Assembly (NCBI RefSeq): GCF_000224145.3 | Contig: NC_020168.2 | Span: 5,195,294-5,259,293 of the forward strand | Origin: Ciona intestinalis | Taxonomy: Eukaryota; Chordata; Ascidiacea; Phlebobranchia; Cionidae | Reading direction: 5' to 3' | Length of the DNA: 64,000 nt | In this document: positions 11,301 through 23,791 of the stretch, piece by piece | Numbering within the stretch: the first letter of the stretch is position 1 | Layout of the letters: each line of letters opens with the position of its first letter | Program-made: the position numbers and the translations under genes | Notes under the pieces: generated by a model | Database searches by the model: none | What the model was told of the DNA's origin: nothing | The model's input: the letters and a program-made list of their open reading frames with translations, nothing else

Positions 11301-13243
11301 TTAGCAGAGCAACCATGTAATTTTTTCAATACTCGGCTTTAGTTGCTTATATACAGTAGAAAATTCACACAGTCGGTTATTTTTACCCCACAAACGTGAT
11401 CGCAAAGTCTTTACACTGGTATGACACGTCTAAGGCGTTGTCTGGCGTCGGGGTCGCCACTTCACAGACGTTTGCATACGTACCCACCAGAACTAGCCCA
11501 TGGCCAATTAACCTAACCCCACTTGACACGTCATTTCTACTTCCGGTCATCGATCACGTGGTTGTCGCGTACTTCACTACGTCATTATTTCAAATTGTCC
11601 GAGACCGTTATCCCTATTTTCTTTGAGAGCCGAACCCGTTAAAATATGCCGGAACTTCGAAGTAAAAATGCGAGGCATGCGCGCTAAATACTGTACACTG
11701 ATGGGCCGTGAGATCTAGGCTCGCAGCGCACGCAAGCAACCTAAATCTTTGTGTCGTCGTTTTTTATAGTAGAATGGGAAAAGATGGAATACTGTTTCAT
11801 TCCATTTTCTCGTCCCATTTGGCAGTAAACAAAGAACTTTCAAAAAATTATTAAAACCGCATCCCCATGACTCCCATTTACCGTTAAAATCCCATATACC
11901 GTTGTTAATTGTTTAAAACGTAATCAGAATATTTGGATAGTATGCACTAAAGGTCCCGTCCGCCCCCACCCTACTATATATGTAGCCATTTTTACAGCCA
12001 TAAAGAGTTTACAATAAGTGCGCAAAATTTGATTTATCGTTGTTATAAAAAACTTCTATTTTTTCAGCACTTTTCAGTAAACCTCAAGCTCAATTTTGGC
12101 GAACACACAAACACGGAGGTAAACAAGACACACCCACAAGCGACCGAAAGTTGAGCACAGTTTGCCCGTAACCTCTTTCTAACAAAACACAGCTTTCATT
12201 TCCAACTTTATTGTCGAAAACACTTTAATCCCTACCGGAACCTAAAATTTATACAGATCACGACCGAGATAAACCTTCAAACCGCAGAAACTTAATAATC
12301 TTGCACAGTAACCCAATCAACTAAAACATCTTTACTTCAAATTGAATATGAGCTCTTTGATCGACATTTTAACGTAATAAAAAAAAATATTTTTCCCAAT
12401 AGAATATTGCATTTTTATCGACACGAATTGACCCGGAAATTTAAAATATCTGTTGTATTCGGTTTCATATGGGTTATCCGTTCTTGTTCAACGTATAATC
12501 TCCTTAAGTCGCCGTAGCTCACCTAATCCAAATCACTGGTTTTTCACAATCGAATCGCTACCGATGTACCGAGCCCACTTCCGAACAATTATTTTAAACC
12601 CATGTTACGTCATGTCGAAATATCCGGACGATTTAAACTTGAGAAGAATTTCACCCCGAGATTTTTTGCCTGCGTCATCTTAACGCGTTTAACGTTGGCG
12701 GTTATATTTGACATGGCTTTTTTGTATATGTGTAGATCATTTAATATCCGGTTACCCATGTTCGTGTTAACAGCGTTCTTTTATGATTATTAACAGCGTT
12801 CTTTTATGGTCGTGAGAAAACTTATTTTGTTCTGTACATATTCTTTATTTACTCCAAGATTGAACGATAAAGGAGAACGAAAACACGGGCCATCTTACCC
12901 TAGCAATACGCATATCCAAAAATGTTGTTCATATTCTATATAATTACCCATTAATTGGTGTATATATGCCTAATTTTATACACGCATAAAATATGTCAGT
13001 ATCAAAATCAATAGATGTCAAATATTAATGCGGCTCACCGTAGGGAACTCGGTAGAGATTTTGATAAGCGCATTCCACAGTCAGGGTACTTGGAGTACAT
13101 TGGCACGCTCGTGGGCACCTCTTGGACCGCGTAGGAACAGAAGTGACAGGAGAGGACGCGGACTTATTGGTTCGGGTGCTAAAAGCAACCGTCGTTGAAA
13201 TAACCGCGAAGAGCAATCCTGTGAAAATGGTCGTTTTCTTCAT
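8378..13243 (-). CDS. LRR type I membrane protein with PPPY-containing tail (5 exons)
   Basis: Exons in transcript order: 13243-13039, 9867-9732, 9517-9343, 9261-9104, 8861-8378. Phases agree and give 385 residues. Residues 1 to about 21 form a signal peptide (MKKTTIFTGLLFAVISTTVA). A cysteine-rich LRR N-cap follows (CPRACQC, ending VPYGIP). Then come five LRRs with the LxLxxNxL pattern (LILTGNRISVLP, LEVDGNEI, LNLSSNKL, LLVNNNKL, IDLSNNLL) and an LRR C-cap (NRWHCDCQLK with two later cysteines). One membrane segment (LISILLGVFSGLVTVLFAIF) precedes an acidic, serine-rich cytoplasmic tail. The tail carries PPPY, the classic WW-domain ligand, near its end. The layout resembles TPBG/LRTM-type receptors, but I cannot name an orthologue. 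Intron 1 is 3.2 kb, the others are short. Confidence 0.9.
8935..9030 (+). mobile_element. SINE tail fragment
   Basis: Words gaaacagaacacccgtgg, ccatgcgagaataac and atacatttattgagc match the 3' part of the copy at 7188-7370. Lies in the last intron of the LRR gene. Confidence 0.55.
9946..10083 (-). mobile_element. MITE copy
   Basis: tatagcggggtggggaaaga at one end and ctccacggtactgtata at the other. Internally shortened. Confidence 0.8.
10121..10235 (+). mobile_element. MITE fragment
   Basis: Has ggggtaagatggc and an eroded core (ttttataaattaacaacgct). Lies about 40 bp from the previous copy. Confidence 0.55.
11765..11980 (-). mobile_element. MITE copy, subfamily A, near complete
   Basis: tatagtagaatgggaaaaga to cccccaccctactatata, with a partly duplicated internal segment (two versions of the 'tcccatataccgttgtta' core). 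Confidence 0.9.
12770..12809. repeat. Short direct repeat, two copies
   Basis: ttaacagcgttcttttatg occurs twice, separated by two bases. Confidence 0.85.
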
Positions 13244-14200
13244 GTTTTCAAATATTCCACTTATTGTTTGAAACGTAAAAGTCGATATATTTCCGTCTAA
13301 AATCAGAGTCTAGTTTTGCAGCTTTTGGTTTTTAATTTGCGGGGGTCTCACCCGTCGTCGAAGATATCTATGTTTGAAAATAACAAAATTTAGACAGAAA
13401 ATTGTATCTGTTTTGAAAATACTTGCGTTTTTAACTTTTTATACCAAGAAGTATTGGCAGATTTTTTCATTTATACTATAGGACATAGACTGATCCACAA
13501 AACTTAACGCGTACACCCGTATAGCTGCAGGTGTAACTGTTAGGCTATATTACACTTTTTTGTAAAAACAAATTGTTTAAACACTTCAGCACTATAACAC
13601 ACTAGTAGTATATGACTTAATTTGAAGTCTAATTATAATCTGCATTTATCTCGAATTCCCAACAAAGCCACACTCACTCGTTATATTATATAGCACTCAT
13701 CTAAACAAACTTTCAAATCTAAATTTTCAAGTGCTTTTCAAGTTCAGTTGGAAAACCGAACAGTCAACTGCCGAACGGCCCGGTTTTTGTTACGACGGCT
13801 GGCCGCGTACTACTACCATTTTTTGCTGGCGCTCGGATAAAGGAAAAACGCGACAAAACCACGAAAATACGATCGAAAACGAAACTGCGTTCGACGAATT
13901 TAAGGACTCCCTACTATATATACACGTCTCACGACGAACACTACTTTTTAATGTCGCTTTTTAAAAGATAAGGGTAGAAGGCGAAGACAGGATCTTGTAC
14001 CGATGACAGACAGTAGAACCCCCTCTTCCCAGTTTAATACAAACTGCTGTCGGTTAATAACCTCCTGACGTCAAACCGATTAAGCGGAACGAAAAATTCC
14101 TCAAAGAAAATTGTTTTTAACCAAACAAACTAAAAAGAAAAGCCTCTTTATATTTTGAAATTCTTTGCTGCCTTTTCTATTACTTTACCTTGAAATTTTC

Positions 14201-14417
14201 ATACGTTGGGGTAAGGTAAGATGGGACACCCTCTCATACCATTTTCTCGACACATTTAGTAAATAGCAAACAAAAAAACACTCTAGGAATTATAAAACCG
14301 TATCCCCACGACTTCCACAGACCGTTGTTAATTGTTTAAAACACGATCAGGATATTTGGATATTATTATGTGCTAAGGACGTGCTAAGGTGTCCTATCTT
14401 CCACCACCCTACTATAT
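14201..14417 (-). mobile_element. MITE copy, subfamily A, near complete
   Basis: gttggggtaaggtaagatgg to ccaccaccctactata. Confidence 0.9.
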
Positions 14418-15462
14418 TTCTATAAAAAAAGCTTAAAATGTGTTTTCTGTTCCCTATTACACTTCTATTACCGACTCTCGTTAATGTAACACTACCTTAG
14501 ATTTCGTCAAAGAAATTGTTTGCCATCAGCGAAAGCGAAAAGTCTGTCGTGTGTTTTTACCATAAACAGTAACTTAACCTGATCGGGCAACCGGGCACCG
14601 CATACATGTGTATTTGGTGCAACAGATAGCACAAATTGCCCCCTTTGTTGTTTATACTTCTACAAGATTATTCATACTCTAATGATAAACGAAACTCCGT
14701 GAATTTTTGCGACTTGTAAAAAAACGCACCTACATCCCGTATAGATTATAAAGCATATCCCAAAATTTCAATAAAAATAAAATTGACAAATTTTTTATTA
14801 ATTAATAAAAAATGTAAATCGTTACTAAATTATAAAACTACCTTAAATCCCGTATTTTTCTGTCTATTTTAATTAGATAGCAACACCGACTTAGTCCTCG
14901 CACGATATCACGATAGTATCTGCCCCAGTTATCACCGAGCCGCTGCCCCCAGCGTAGAATCGGGGCAGTATACACGTCCGTGAGAAACACGAAATATACT
15001 TAAGGACACGACTGTCCTGCCCCCCGTAACAGTATTGGACATAAGCGAGTTGTTACTGTACCACATAAACAAGTACGTGTCGTCCGGCAGGTTGCGTAAT
15101 GTTTTATACACTGTCTCGCCTCGCATGTATATCTTATGTTGGTGGTAACGAATGTCCAGAGAAATTCACTTTTTCATTCATTCCCCGAAACAAAGTTTGT
15201 ACTGAACTATAAAATCACAACTGCTACATGATTGTCTATGTTATAAATCCTGTAACGGATCTTACGGGTGTTTGTTTCAAACTGTAAACATTACCCAACG
15301 CGTCCATCTATTTGATTTTACATTCAATGACTTGTTACCTTGTTATCAGATTTCTTTTTCTTGTAATCGATACATTTCTATATTTCTACCCCACAGAACA
15401 GAATCGCGTCATCACCTTTTAATAAACTATAACGCAGTTACAACTCTCGTCTCATAAAAATG

Positions 15463-15648
15463 TTTATAAGGTATTTAGTGTGATCATTTTCTCGCCATAT
15501 TTGGTAGCAAACAAAGAAAAATAACGATAAAACCGTATCATGTATCCTTACGACTCCCATAAACCGCGTTGTTAATTGTTTAAAACACGATTAGGATATT
15601 TGGATATTATGTGCTTAATGTGTCCCATCTTCCCCTACCCCACTATAC
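15463..15648 (-). mobile_element. MITE copy, subfamily A, one end lost
   Basis: The interior from cattttctcgccatatttgg to cttcccctaccccactata is clear. The left inverted end is eroded. Confidence 0.8.
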
Positions 15649-16329
15649 ATGTTAAAACTTTTCTCAAAACAAAGTTTACTGATCGTAGTTTTGTAGCAAC
15701 CTTAATTCGTTCCAGTACAGCGTCTATATCTCCTTCATCTCATGTTAAGTTCAGACCAACGTCGATATATCTCGCAAATCTTGATATCTTGTGTCATATA
15801 ACATACTTTTAATCTCGATTGACTGACAATCTTTTTTTATCACTGCCCCAAATCATACACACTAAATAAAGGTAAAACAGAAAGATCCTACTTTTATTAA
15901 ATCATTTCCAAAACGGCATATGTACAAGAGCACTGAAATGAAAAAAAAAAGTTTTTGAATAACATATTTATATTTACATTCCAAAAATTTGATAATGTTT
16001 AAAATGTTTTGACTATCCGCCCTTGTTAATATTGATAAAAACAACAATACTTTGTGTCATGTACGTAACAAATCAAGCATTCATTGTCAAATAATCGGTA
16101 GGTGTTACGTCACAGGTCACCTATTACGCATACATGTCCTACGTCATCGTATGCCCTACGTCATCACACTAACTAACATGCTTTATATTTTCTACGAGAA
16201 GATGATTTTCAATGTGACATTTTGTTTACGTTTGTGAGTGTTTTAAAACAACACACGCGGAGATCTAATGTTTAATGGTTATGACCTAGAAGCCGAAAAA
16301 AATAATGAAAAATATTATGCTAAATCTTT

Positions 16330-16504
16330 TATAATGGGGTGGGGGAAGACGGAACACATTTAGCACATAATAGTGTTTGAAACAACTGAAATGGTTTACG
16401 AGAGTCGTGAGAATACGGTTTTATAATTCTTTGAATGTTCTTTGTTTACTACCAAATGGGACGTGAGAATAAAATGAAGAGGTGTTCCATCTTTCCCACT
16501 ATAT
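16330..16504 (+). mobile_element. MITE copy, subfamily A
   Basis: tataatggggtgggggaaga to ttcccactatata. Confidence 0.88.
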
Positions 16505-16528
16505 ACACAAAACAGAATCCACTCCAAT

Positions 16529-16759
16529 TTAAAATTTATTTTCGTCCGGTTTTAAATAAACTACAATCCCGTTAGGAAACGCGTATACATCTACATCCGC
16601 GTGAGTGGCACGATAGTGGGTCCTAAAAACATCCCAAGCGTCAATAAAGCGACGCAAAAAGGCAGGCGGGGCCATCCTACACTCCAGGCCAGACGGCAGC
16701 GGCCTCACCCTACCACGAATGTAACCTTCAAGGGCCAGGGTGATGGGTAAGTAGTATTT
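16529..16759 (-). CDS. Unrecognised GC-rich open frame (possible exon or gene remnant)
   Basis: On the minus strand a 76-codon frame is open from just after a TGA (16762-16760) to a TAA at 16531-16529. The only in-frame ATG is at 16675 and would give 48 residues (starts MAPPAFLRRF, ends LKPDENKF). The stretch is much more GC-rich than its surroundings and reads like coding sequence (LPSGLECRM, YAFPNGIVVYLKP). An AATAAA lies inside the last codons. No acceptor leads directly into the frame, and no neighbouring exon could be linked. It may be a short gene, the 3' exon of an unseen gene, or a remnant. Confidence 0.3.
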   Translation of the reverse strand, partial: KYYLPITLALEGYIRGRVRPLPSGLECRMAPPAFLRRFIDAWDVFRTHYRATHADVDVYAFPNGIVVYLKPDENKF

Positions 16760-16769
16760 TCACTCGCAT

Positions 16770-19700
16770 TCCGCGGCCGGGTGTAGCTATGTAGGCTCGA
16801 CCCCGCGGTACGTATTTACGCTCAATAATTTGTGTATATGACAAACACGCCCGGGTTCCCGTCCATATATGTTGATTTGCCGCCTCTTTTTAGAGAGTTT
16901 CTCCTATATACAGTATATTAAAGTTCTTTTTTTCTCAATGCGATTTTATATTTTCTCTTCAACATAAAATAAAATGACCAGATTCGGCCTTTTTAAATCG
17001 TGTTATATTCGATGTTTTATCTCTGTTTTTGTCCGTGTTTTCGTGTTTTTTTTTTCAAATTAATAGTAAAGTATGAAATATAAGTTTATCATCTGACGGC
17101 TCGGCTTAATCGTGTGTCAAGACAACCATTATACGAAGCAGCTATTTCGCCTTTCTTATATGCTGGCGCCCGCTGTTGACCTGGCTGTGGTCGATCCGCA
17201 CTTTAAAACCCGTTTACGCTCTTTGGTCTACAGACGCAAGAGGCTTTAAAATTTTAGGAAATATCATATACCATGTCGGAAGCTCTGTGTAAGTGCCATA
17301 ACCGACCACTGAAGTTGGTTTAAATATTTTCTAATGCAGACTAAGCCGTCATTATTCCCTGTATTTGCTCCTTTCCTCCACATTCCCGACGTTACTTTAC
17401 ACCGTATAGCTGTGGCAGTCTTGAGAGCTCCGCTTCATAAGTCGATTCAGGGTGCTGCATTGTCGTCACCAATATGTGTACCAGTCAACACTCGGTGTAC
17501 AACTACAAGAAACCGACCAAACTAGAAGCAGATGTGCGCTGTGCGATTACGTCAATATACGACATGCTCTCTTGATCGCATGCCTCGCACTTTGTAACAA
17601 AACCTGAAAATTCTCACGTGTAAAACAAATCTTTCGTCCAATGCTTTTTTTACAGATTTCGTCAATTTTTTTTGTATGTTTTTTCCATGCTTCGTCTAAG
17701 CTTTTTACCGTTTAAAAAATAAACCCAACAGGAAAAACATGTTCAAAACACATATGCTAACATTTTCCGAGAAAATGAATTTCCGATAAAGTCTCCAAAT
17801 ATAACAGGTCTACTTTCTTACTGTTATTAAATCCTCGTCTTTGATGTTTAAACAAATCTTGAGCAAACCAGTTTTAACTGCAGATTGTCTTGGAACAGGC
17901 GACTATCTACATTCTACACAGACATCGGGACTTACCAAGGACCGCTAACAAAAGACTTTATTTATGCAATTCAGAAACTCTTTTTGGGGATACCAATAAA
18001 CAATCCTTTTACTTGCGGTTTCCGTGAATTATTGTGTTAATATTTTTGTATTTATTTTTTCCAGGCAACAACCTATAAATCCACGTCCCAACAAAGTCCT
18101 GTTTGTTGCGGTCATCCAGTCAAACAGATCCTGGTCATCCAGTCGGACACCGATACAATTCCATTCCTTGCAGAAAGTTTTAAAAATAAAAGTTCATATC
18201 ACACTAGCAACAGGATTTTGGGGTTTTGAAAAACCTGAAGGCTTTGTTTTATTTAGAAGTCTGTCGGTTCTCTACCAATACAGAGTGATTTAATAATATA
18301 ATTTTTGGTCTGGTGTTATATTTTGGAAGTTTTTTTATGGAATCTTTTTTTATGGAATCAGTAAGTTCTTTCTGAATTATATGCTTTAAAATTATAGTTG
18401 CGGACTCAATCGTTTTTTATTCTGAACATGTAATTGCTTTTTATTATACAAATCCAGGAAAATTATTCTGTGTAAGTTTTTAAAATGTACATGACAAAAA
18501 TGGGTTCTCAACTTTATATTCGTGCACTTTCAGACTTCAATGTATCAAATTGTCCTCGGTAAAAACGGCACACCAAAATCTTCATAAATCTTCATAATAA
18601 AANNNNNNNNNNNNNNNNNNNNNNNNNNNNNNNNNNNNNNNNNNNNNNNNNNCCTACCTATCGCAGGTTGGCGCCTAATTGTTTGCAGTTGGAACCCACC
18701 AGCTTTCGCTGACCGGACTTTTAACCAACCGGCGTGTAAAGGTTTACGCAAACCAGGACGGTCTGCTGTATAGGCCTGGGTGCAATGACACGTGTTGTGT
18801 CGGCCCGGTGCAGTGTCCCGGTTCTGTCTAACTTAAACTTCCTATCAGCGATCCCTAGTTATAGCGATGTCACTTCTATCTATCTGATGCCGACTCAGGC
18901 CTTGCTGATAAGTGACACCAGGAGTATGGGTTAAAGTTGGAGAAATCTGACCTGCGCGCACCGTTCTTATGCAGGTTGTTTACACACACACTACACAAAC
19001 ACACATGGAGAAATAAAACCCAAGATTCCCAACCACGTTACATTACTAACGTGTACAAAGGTGGATTTTTAATTAATCTTTTGATCTCTGTATATACTTC
19101 CCCACGCCACACATCATATACCATAAACATTCAATTTTAACAAGCATTCAGTAAGTATAAGGGACTTTTTATGCTACAGCTCACATAAGTTAGTATTTAC
19201 ATCGACTAAGAATAAATCCTAGTCTGGGTATGCTATGGCTCCATTTTCGTACTTTAGCTTTCCGTCCGATTTTGTCTCTTTTCTGTAAAAGCTATTCGTC
19301 CCGTCTTTGTCGGTTTTCTGTAAAAGTAAAACGTCAGATTCGTTGATTATTTAGGTATTTTTCACTAAGTACACCAAGAATGCATAAAGATTGTTACCTC
19401 TTACTTAAGAATTTGCATATTTTTTTTGCAATTTTGTCTTAAATAACATAAATTTAAACATCGCTTAGTAAAACAAAAGTAATGTGTTTTATTGTTTAAT
19501 ATTGAATGTAAACGTATGTTGAAAACGCTACAATAAATTTAGTGCCAACATTAATACGTCATTTACTTCTAAAACGTTCAACAGTTTGATTCAGAAACTT
19601 GTAAGATAAAAGTTAATTTTTATATGTACCTTCGTTTTTCTTTCGCCGGCAGTTCTTTCGTCTCGCCTAATTTTCTTTTTCAATATTTGCTCATATAGAA

Positions 19701-19800
19701 CCACCGCGGTGACGTCATTTGTTGTGTGACGAGATATCTGTAACGTAAAAACAAAGTTGAACAAAAACTGAAAGATTTAAGACTTAGTTATTCTCTCATT
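16770..19800. other. Gene-free stretch, no assignable feature
   Basis: Contains a GC-rich patch (16770-16870), short open frames near 17.15-17.5 and 18.06-18.29 kb without recognisable domains, and an assembly gap. The segment right after the gap (18653-18790) shares wording with 22980-23110 (cgtgtaaggcc/cgtgtaaaggt, ttcgca/ttacgca) and may be part of a dispersed repeat. Confidence 0.45.
18603..18652. other. Assembly gap (50 N)
   Basis: Second run of 50 N. Confidence 0.95.
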
Positions 19801-19805
19801 GATAC

Positions 19806-19880
19806 GTGAAATAACTGTCTTTATAACACGGGTGTTCTGTTATGCACCTCGTGCCCGTTTACATGTTATGACGTATAACA
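19806..19880 (-). mobile_element. SINE fragment interrupted by a MITE
   Basis: aactgtctttataacacggg, gttctgttatgcacctcgtg, then the next element begins at 19882. Confidence 0.6.
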
Positions 19881-19881
19881 T

Positions 19882-20090
19882 TATAGGTTGGGGTAGATGG
19901 GACACCATTTTATTCTATTTTTTCGTCGTATTTGGTTTCGGTAGTAAACCAAAGAACATTCAAATAATTCTAAAGCCATTTCCTCACAATTCCCATAGAC
20001 CGTTGTTAATTTTTCAATCGTTTAAAACACAATCATATTTTTATATTATGTGCTGCGGAAAGTGTCCTATCGTACCCCACATTACTATAT
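19882..20090 (-). mobile_element. MITE copy, subfamily A, near complete
   Basis: tataggttggggtagatggg to cgtaccccacattactatat. It abuts the SINE fragment, as if inserted into it. Confidence 0.88.
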
Positions 20091-20546
20091 GTAACTTTAT
20101 GGGAGATTTTATTTCATATACCATTATAATTGCAACTGTTAAGAAGAGTTCAGTGGTCATTAAACTAACCAAAATATCACCGGGAATTCACGGAGACAGC
20201 TTCGTACCAACATACTCGTAAGTAGCAGAGTAGGTGGCGTAGCGTCTGCATCTGTAATGGTAAAATAAGTAACGTTATAACATGGACGAAAACAGAGAAA
20301 AATAGACTTTCTGCCAAATATGGCTTTGACCGCATTACTAGGGCTTTTAATGTAATTGTACTTTATAATCGGAAAAATAAAAATTTATTTTTTTGCGGAT
20401 TATAAAACAGCAGCTCTAAGTTACCCACCCGCTTAACGTGGATCACATGCGTTGGTTCTATAGAGCATTTCAAGATGAGCCTGCTTCGATAAAACTCTGC
20501 AATGGTAAAACTAAAATCAACTAAATGCAATATATAATAATAAATA

Positions 20547-20704
20547 TATAGTACCGCTGCAAAGATGGAATACCTTTACCACATAATATCCAATTATCCT
20601 GATCGTGTATTAAACAACTAACACCGGTCTATGGGTGTCGTAATACCGTTGAAAATTTCTTTGGACGTTTTTCATCCAAATGACCCACGGAAATAGAATA
20701 TACG
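20547..20704 (+). mobile_element. MITE copy, diverged
   Basis: tatagtaccgctgcaaagat, taccacataatatccaatta, ttaaacaactaacaccggtc. The far end is eroded. Confidence 0.75.
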
Positions 20705-23183
20705 CCTAGTATACGGATTGTATTTTTTGCACTTACCGGTTATGCAGGTCAACTGTGCGGTAACGAACTTGTAAATATGTCGTTTTGGAGTTAATATATC
20801 TTTCTCCTTGTATGTTGGATTGCTATAATAAAAATGCAGTTTAGAATTTAGACCGTTAAAAACAAAATGATTGTATCAAGCGTAGTGTGAGGTACAAAAC
20901 ATGTGAAATATGGTAAATGTTAAAAGATTTTGCCTTAATATGAAGCCGGGTCATTTATATTATATAACGAACTAACAGATTGAACCGGTAAAAACTACGA
21001 GTAATTTTGCGCAGAATTTACAACCAGCGAAAGTTGTAACACCTGGTTCTCTGGTTCTAAAATAAAAAATACAAACTCACTTTTAACGTTGCCAATCCAA
21101 AGCTGCATCGGCGGCTGTCACTCAAGGCATCTTTATTCGTGAGCGAGATAACTTTTAATGTGATTTGAACACAAGACTTCTGGTCTTCATTGCTTCCATG
21201 TGATTCAAACATTCAAAAATTTTAAATAAATAAATTTCCAAACTAGCCAGCTGTAAATCAAACGTTAAATTTTAATACACTTATTAAATGCACTGAATTG
21301 CACATATATTGTAAATATTCAATGCTACAACAAGCCTTTATCATAACAGCATAACATATGCACTCACTTGAATACATACTATAACTTGGAAATGCTTCAC
21401 ACTTGTTCTAAAACGTGGCAAACTCAAATGAACAATCTCACATACACAAAACTGAAAACGTGGTGATCACGTGATGGAAAGCTGTGAGCTGATTGGTTAA
21501 TTGCTAGAAGCACCAGTAAAAACTGTGTGGCAAAAAAATTAAATTACATTTTGTGTGGAATCCACGCCGAGTGTTGCCTTTTTAAAAACTGAATTAGCAA
21601 CTTTTGTGATAGGAAATAATATGCAGTAACTTGACACCAGGTAACACTGAAATCTATTTATAGTAACAGCGGATTGTGCAAGATTACAGCAATAATTATT
21701 TTGACGCCATTCCCGCGACTTGTATGAACACACAGTAAACAATCAAGTCACAATATACTAACTACACGAATAATATTTGCTGATAGACTGTACGGAACAT
21801 AGGTTACAAAAACTGTACAATATACATTCATGTTTATCTTGTGAATTTATTAATAGTTTAATAGGGGTCATGAACTCTGTGTTAATACATATTTCTTGTT
21901 ACTTTAATGCGTCATAATGTGCTTTATTATATTCCTGCTAAACAATATATTAACGGGTAGTGCAGGTAACATGTCTTAAATACAGGTACAATGTTTCCGA
22001 CCATGCTGCGCTAACTCTGGCCTCCATTTAGAATAGAATCTTTTTAACTCGTATTCAAGACCAGGGCTTTAACCTTGTTAATGTGTACAAATACACACTG
22101 TGTGACCATTTGTGTACTGTAAGGTAGCCTGTTTAAAAGAAGTGTTTTTAATGCGTTTCCACACAGTAAGAGAAAGTTTGATCAAGTAAACAGCGCCAAT
22201 CTTTGTGAGTATAATCATGACAGTTTTAAATATTGTACTCATATGCTATTAAAGGTTAATTTAAATGTCTAAAAATATTTGAAAAGTTTCGCATTTTGGT
22301 CAACGCCATTCATAAGTTTAGTTTGAAACCGATGTCTATAAATGTTTGGCGGTGCAGTCACTGTACTGCAGGTGAACACATATATGCTGGTCGGCAAAAG
22401 AACCGTACCGATTCCGCTCCCCAAATAACCATTGTTTTTATGAAATACTCATCCTTTATGGTAGGCTACTTTGTGTTCTTCAGTCGATTATATTATGTGA
22501 TTATTGTATTTTTCGGCCAGCTGTAACGTTGACCTTTATCAGAGCAGAACTGTTGCACCTGATGGCTTTCGTTAGCATAAATAAACTGTCTTTGAGAAAC
22601 ATAAACGCCCTTAGCAGAAATACAATACTGTGAATGTGATACAGTATTCCAATAGAATATTTAACGAATTGGCGTTTTTGTAATAGTATCCATGCCTTTA
22701 TTACATAGGTTTAAAATGAGACAATTGCTTCGCATTGTATAAAAGTCACCGAAGAAAACACTCTTCTTCCAATATAAAGCGAAATGTAGGAAATACAAAA
22801 GAGATTGAGCTATATAATAAAGTAGATAAACTGGCGTAGGTTGCTGCAAGTTTTGCCTTAAGACGCGCATCACATTTGTGTCGAATACGTTGTGTTTGCA
22901 GTTATGCTGATCGTTGAATATATGCTGTTGGGAAACTTTTTCACTCGCTTCTCTCTATAGCGCTACCTCGCGCCAAGGTCAATAATTCGGCTCATACAAA
23001 ATATCGTCCACGCGGTAACGCTCGTGAGCCCGACGTGTAAGGCCTTTCGCATTGTTCCTAGCAAACCAACAATCAACCATTCCGTCGCCAGATGGTCTCC
23101 TTTTGGTCGTCCTAATAACTTGTCCCATCTGCTCACTAAAACAAAGCATAACAAGTTTAGACTCCGCGATTGTATAAACTACA
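20705..23183. other. Gene-free stretch
   Basis: AT-rich. The open frames seen (about 22300-22530 and 22960-23215) have no recognisable domain. No splice-linked exons found. Confidence 0.5.
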
Positions 23184-23378
23184 TAGTACTGTGGGGTAAG
23201 ATGGGACACCTTTAGCACATAGTATTCAGTTATCCCGATGGTGCTTTAAACAATTAACAACGGCCTACGGTAGTCGTGAGGATGCAGTTTTATAATTCAT
23301 TGACTCTTTTTTATTTACTACCAAATTGGACGAGACAATAGTATGAAAGGTGTCTCATCTTTTCCCACCCTACTATAT
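23184..23378 (+). mobile_element. MITE copy, subfamily A, complete-looking
   Basis: tagtactgtggggtaagatg at the left and ttttcccaccctactatat at the right, flanked by TA. One of the best preserved copies. Confidence 0.92.
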
Positions 23379-23652
23379 TATTGTTACTTGGTTTACCCTA
23401 CCATGCCCGGAAAACGAGGCACGCTACTTTTTCTGTAAAGTAGTTAATTTGGATCACTAATAAAAACCTTTTTCCAATTAAAAATTGATTTGTTTTCTGT
23501 CGAAGCCCAGATTTAGTAATATTTATGTTAATTGATTACCCAAATTAATATATACATATTAGACCGTATATACCGCTCATGACATCGAACAGATGTTTTT
23601 AATGACATAATTTATATTTTTCTATTTAAATATCTAGACGTTGTTTTAGCAA

Positions 23653-23658
23653 TTTATT
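23653..23658 (-). terminator. Likely polyadenylation signal of the VWA7-ITIH gene
   Basis: AATAAA on the minus strand (tttatt here), about 135 bases past the stop codon at 23792. Confidence 0.5.
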
Positions 23659-23791
23659 TTTTAATCAGACTTAGCTCTTTTAACAGATTAGAAATTTTGT
23701 TTTTCATGATGCATTCATTAGCGGGGTATACGTCATATAGACTTAAAATTCAAGCCAGGCTAATTGTCCCCAAAATCAATTAAAATATATC

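Larger units (their letters stand above)
9868..13038 (-). other. Large first intron of the LRR gene
   Basis: Contains three MITE copies and, at about 10380-11650, a less AT-rich stretch without convincing exons. A 19-bp direct repeat (ttaacagcgttcttttatg) occurs twice at 12770-12809. A large first intron after the signal-peptide exon is a usual place for enhancers. That is inference only. Confidence 0.5.
13244..16330. other. Upstream region of the LRR gene, no gene recognised
   Basis: 13.7-14.0 kb is less AT-rich and could hold the LRR promoter and 5' UTR. Two MITE copies lie inside. Short open frames near 13.8 and 15.0 kb lack recognisable domains. Direct or near-direct ACGTCA words cluster at 16100-16165. 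Confidence 0.5.

Noticed and set aside
14932-15126. 64-residue minus-strand frame
   Set aside because: No family resemblance and no linked exons.
17140-17530. Several overlapping short open frames on both strands
   Set aside because: More than one frame is open at once without conserved motifs, which fits composition more than coding.
19799-20221. 140-residue plus-strand frame
   Set aside because: Made of a SINE fragment and a MITE.
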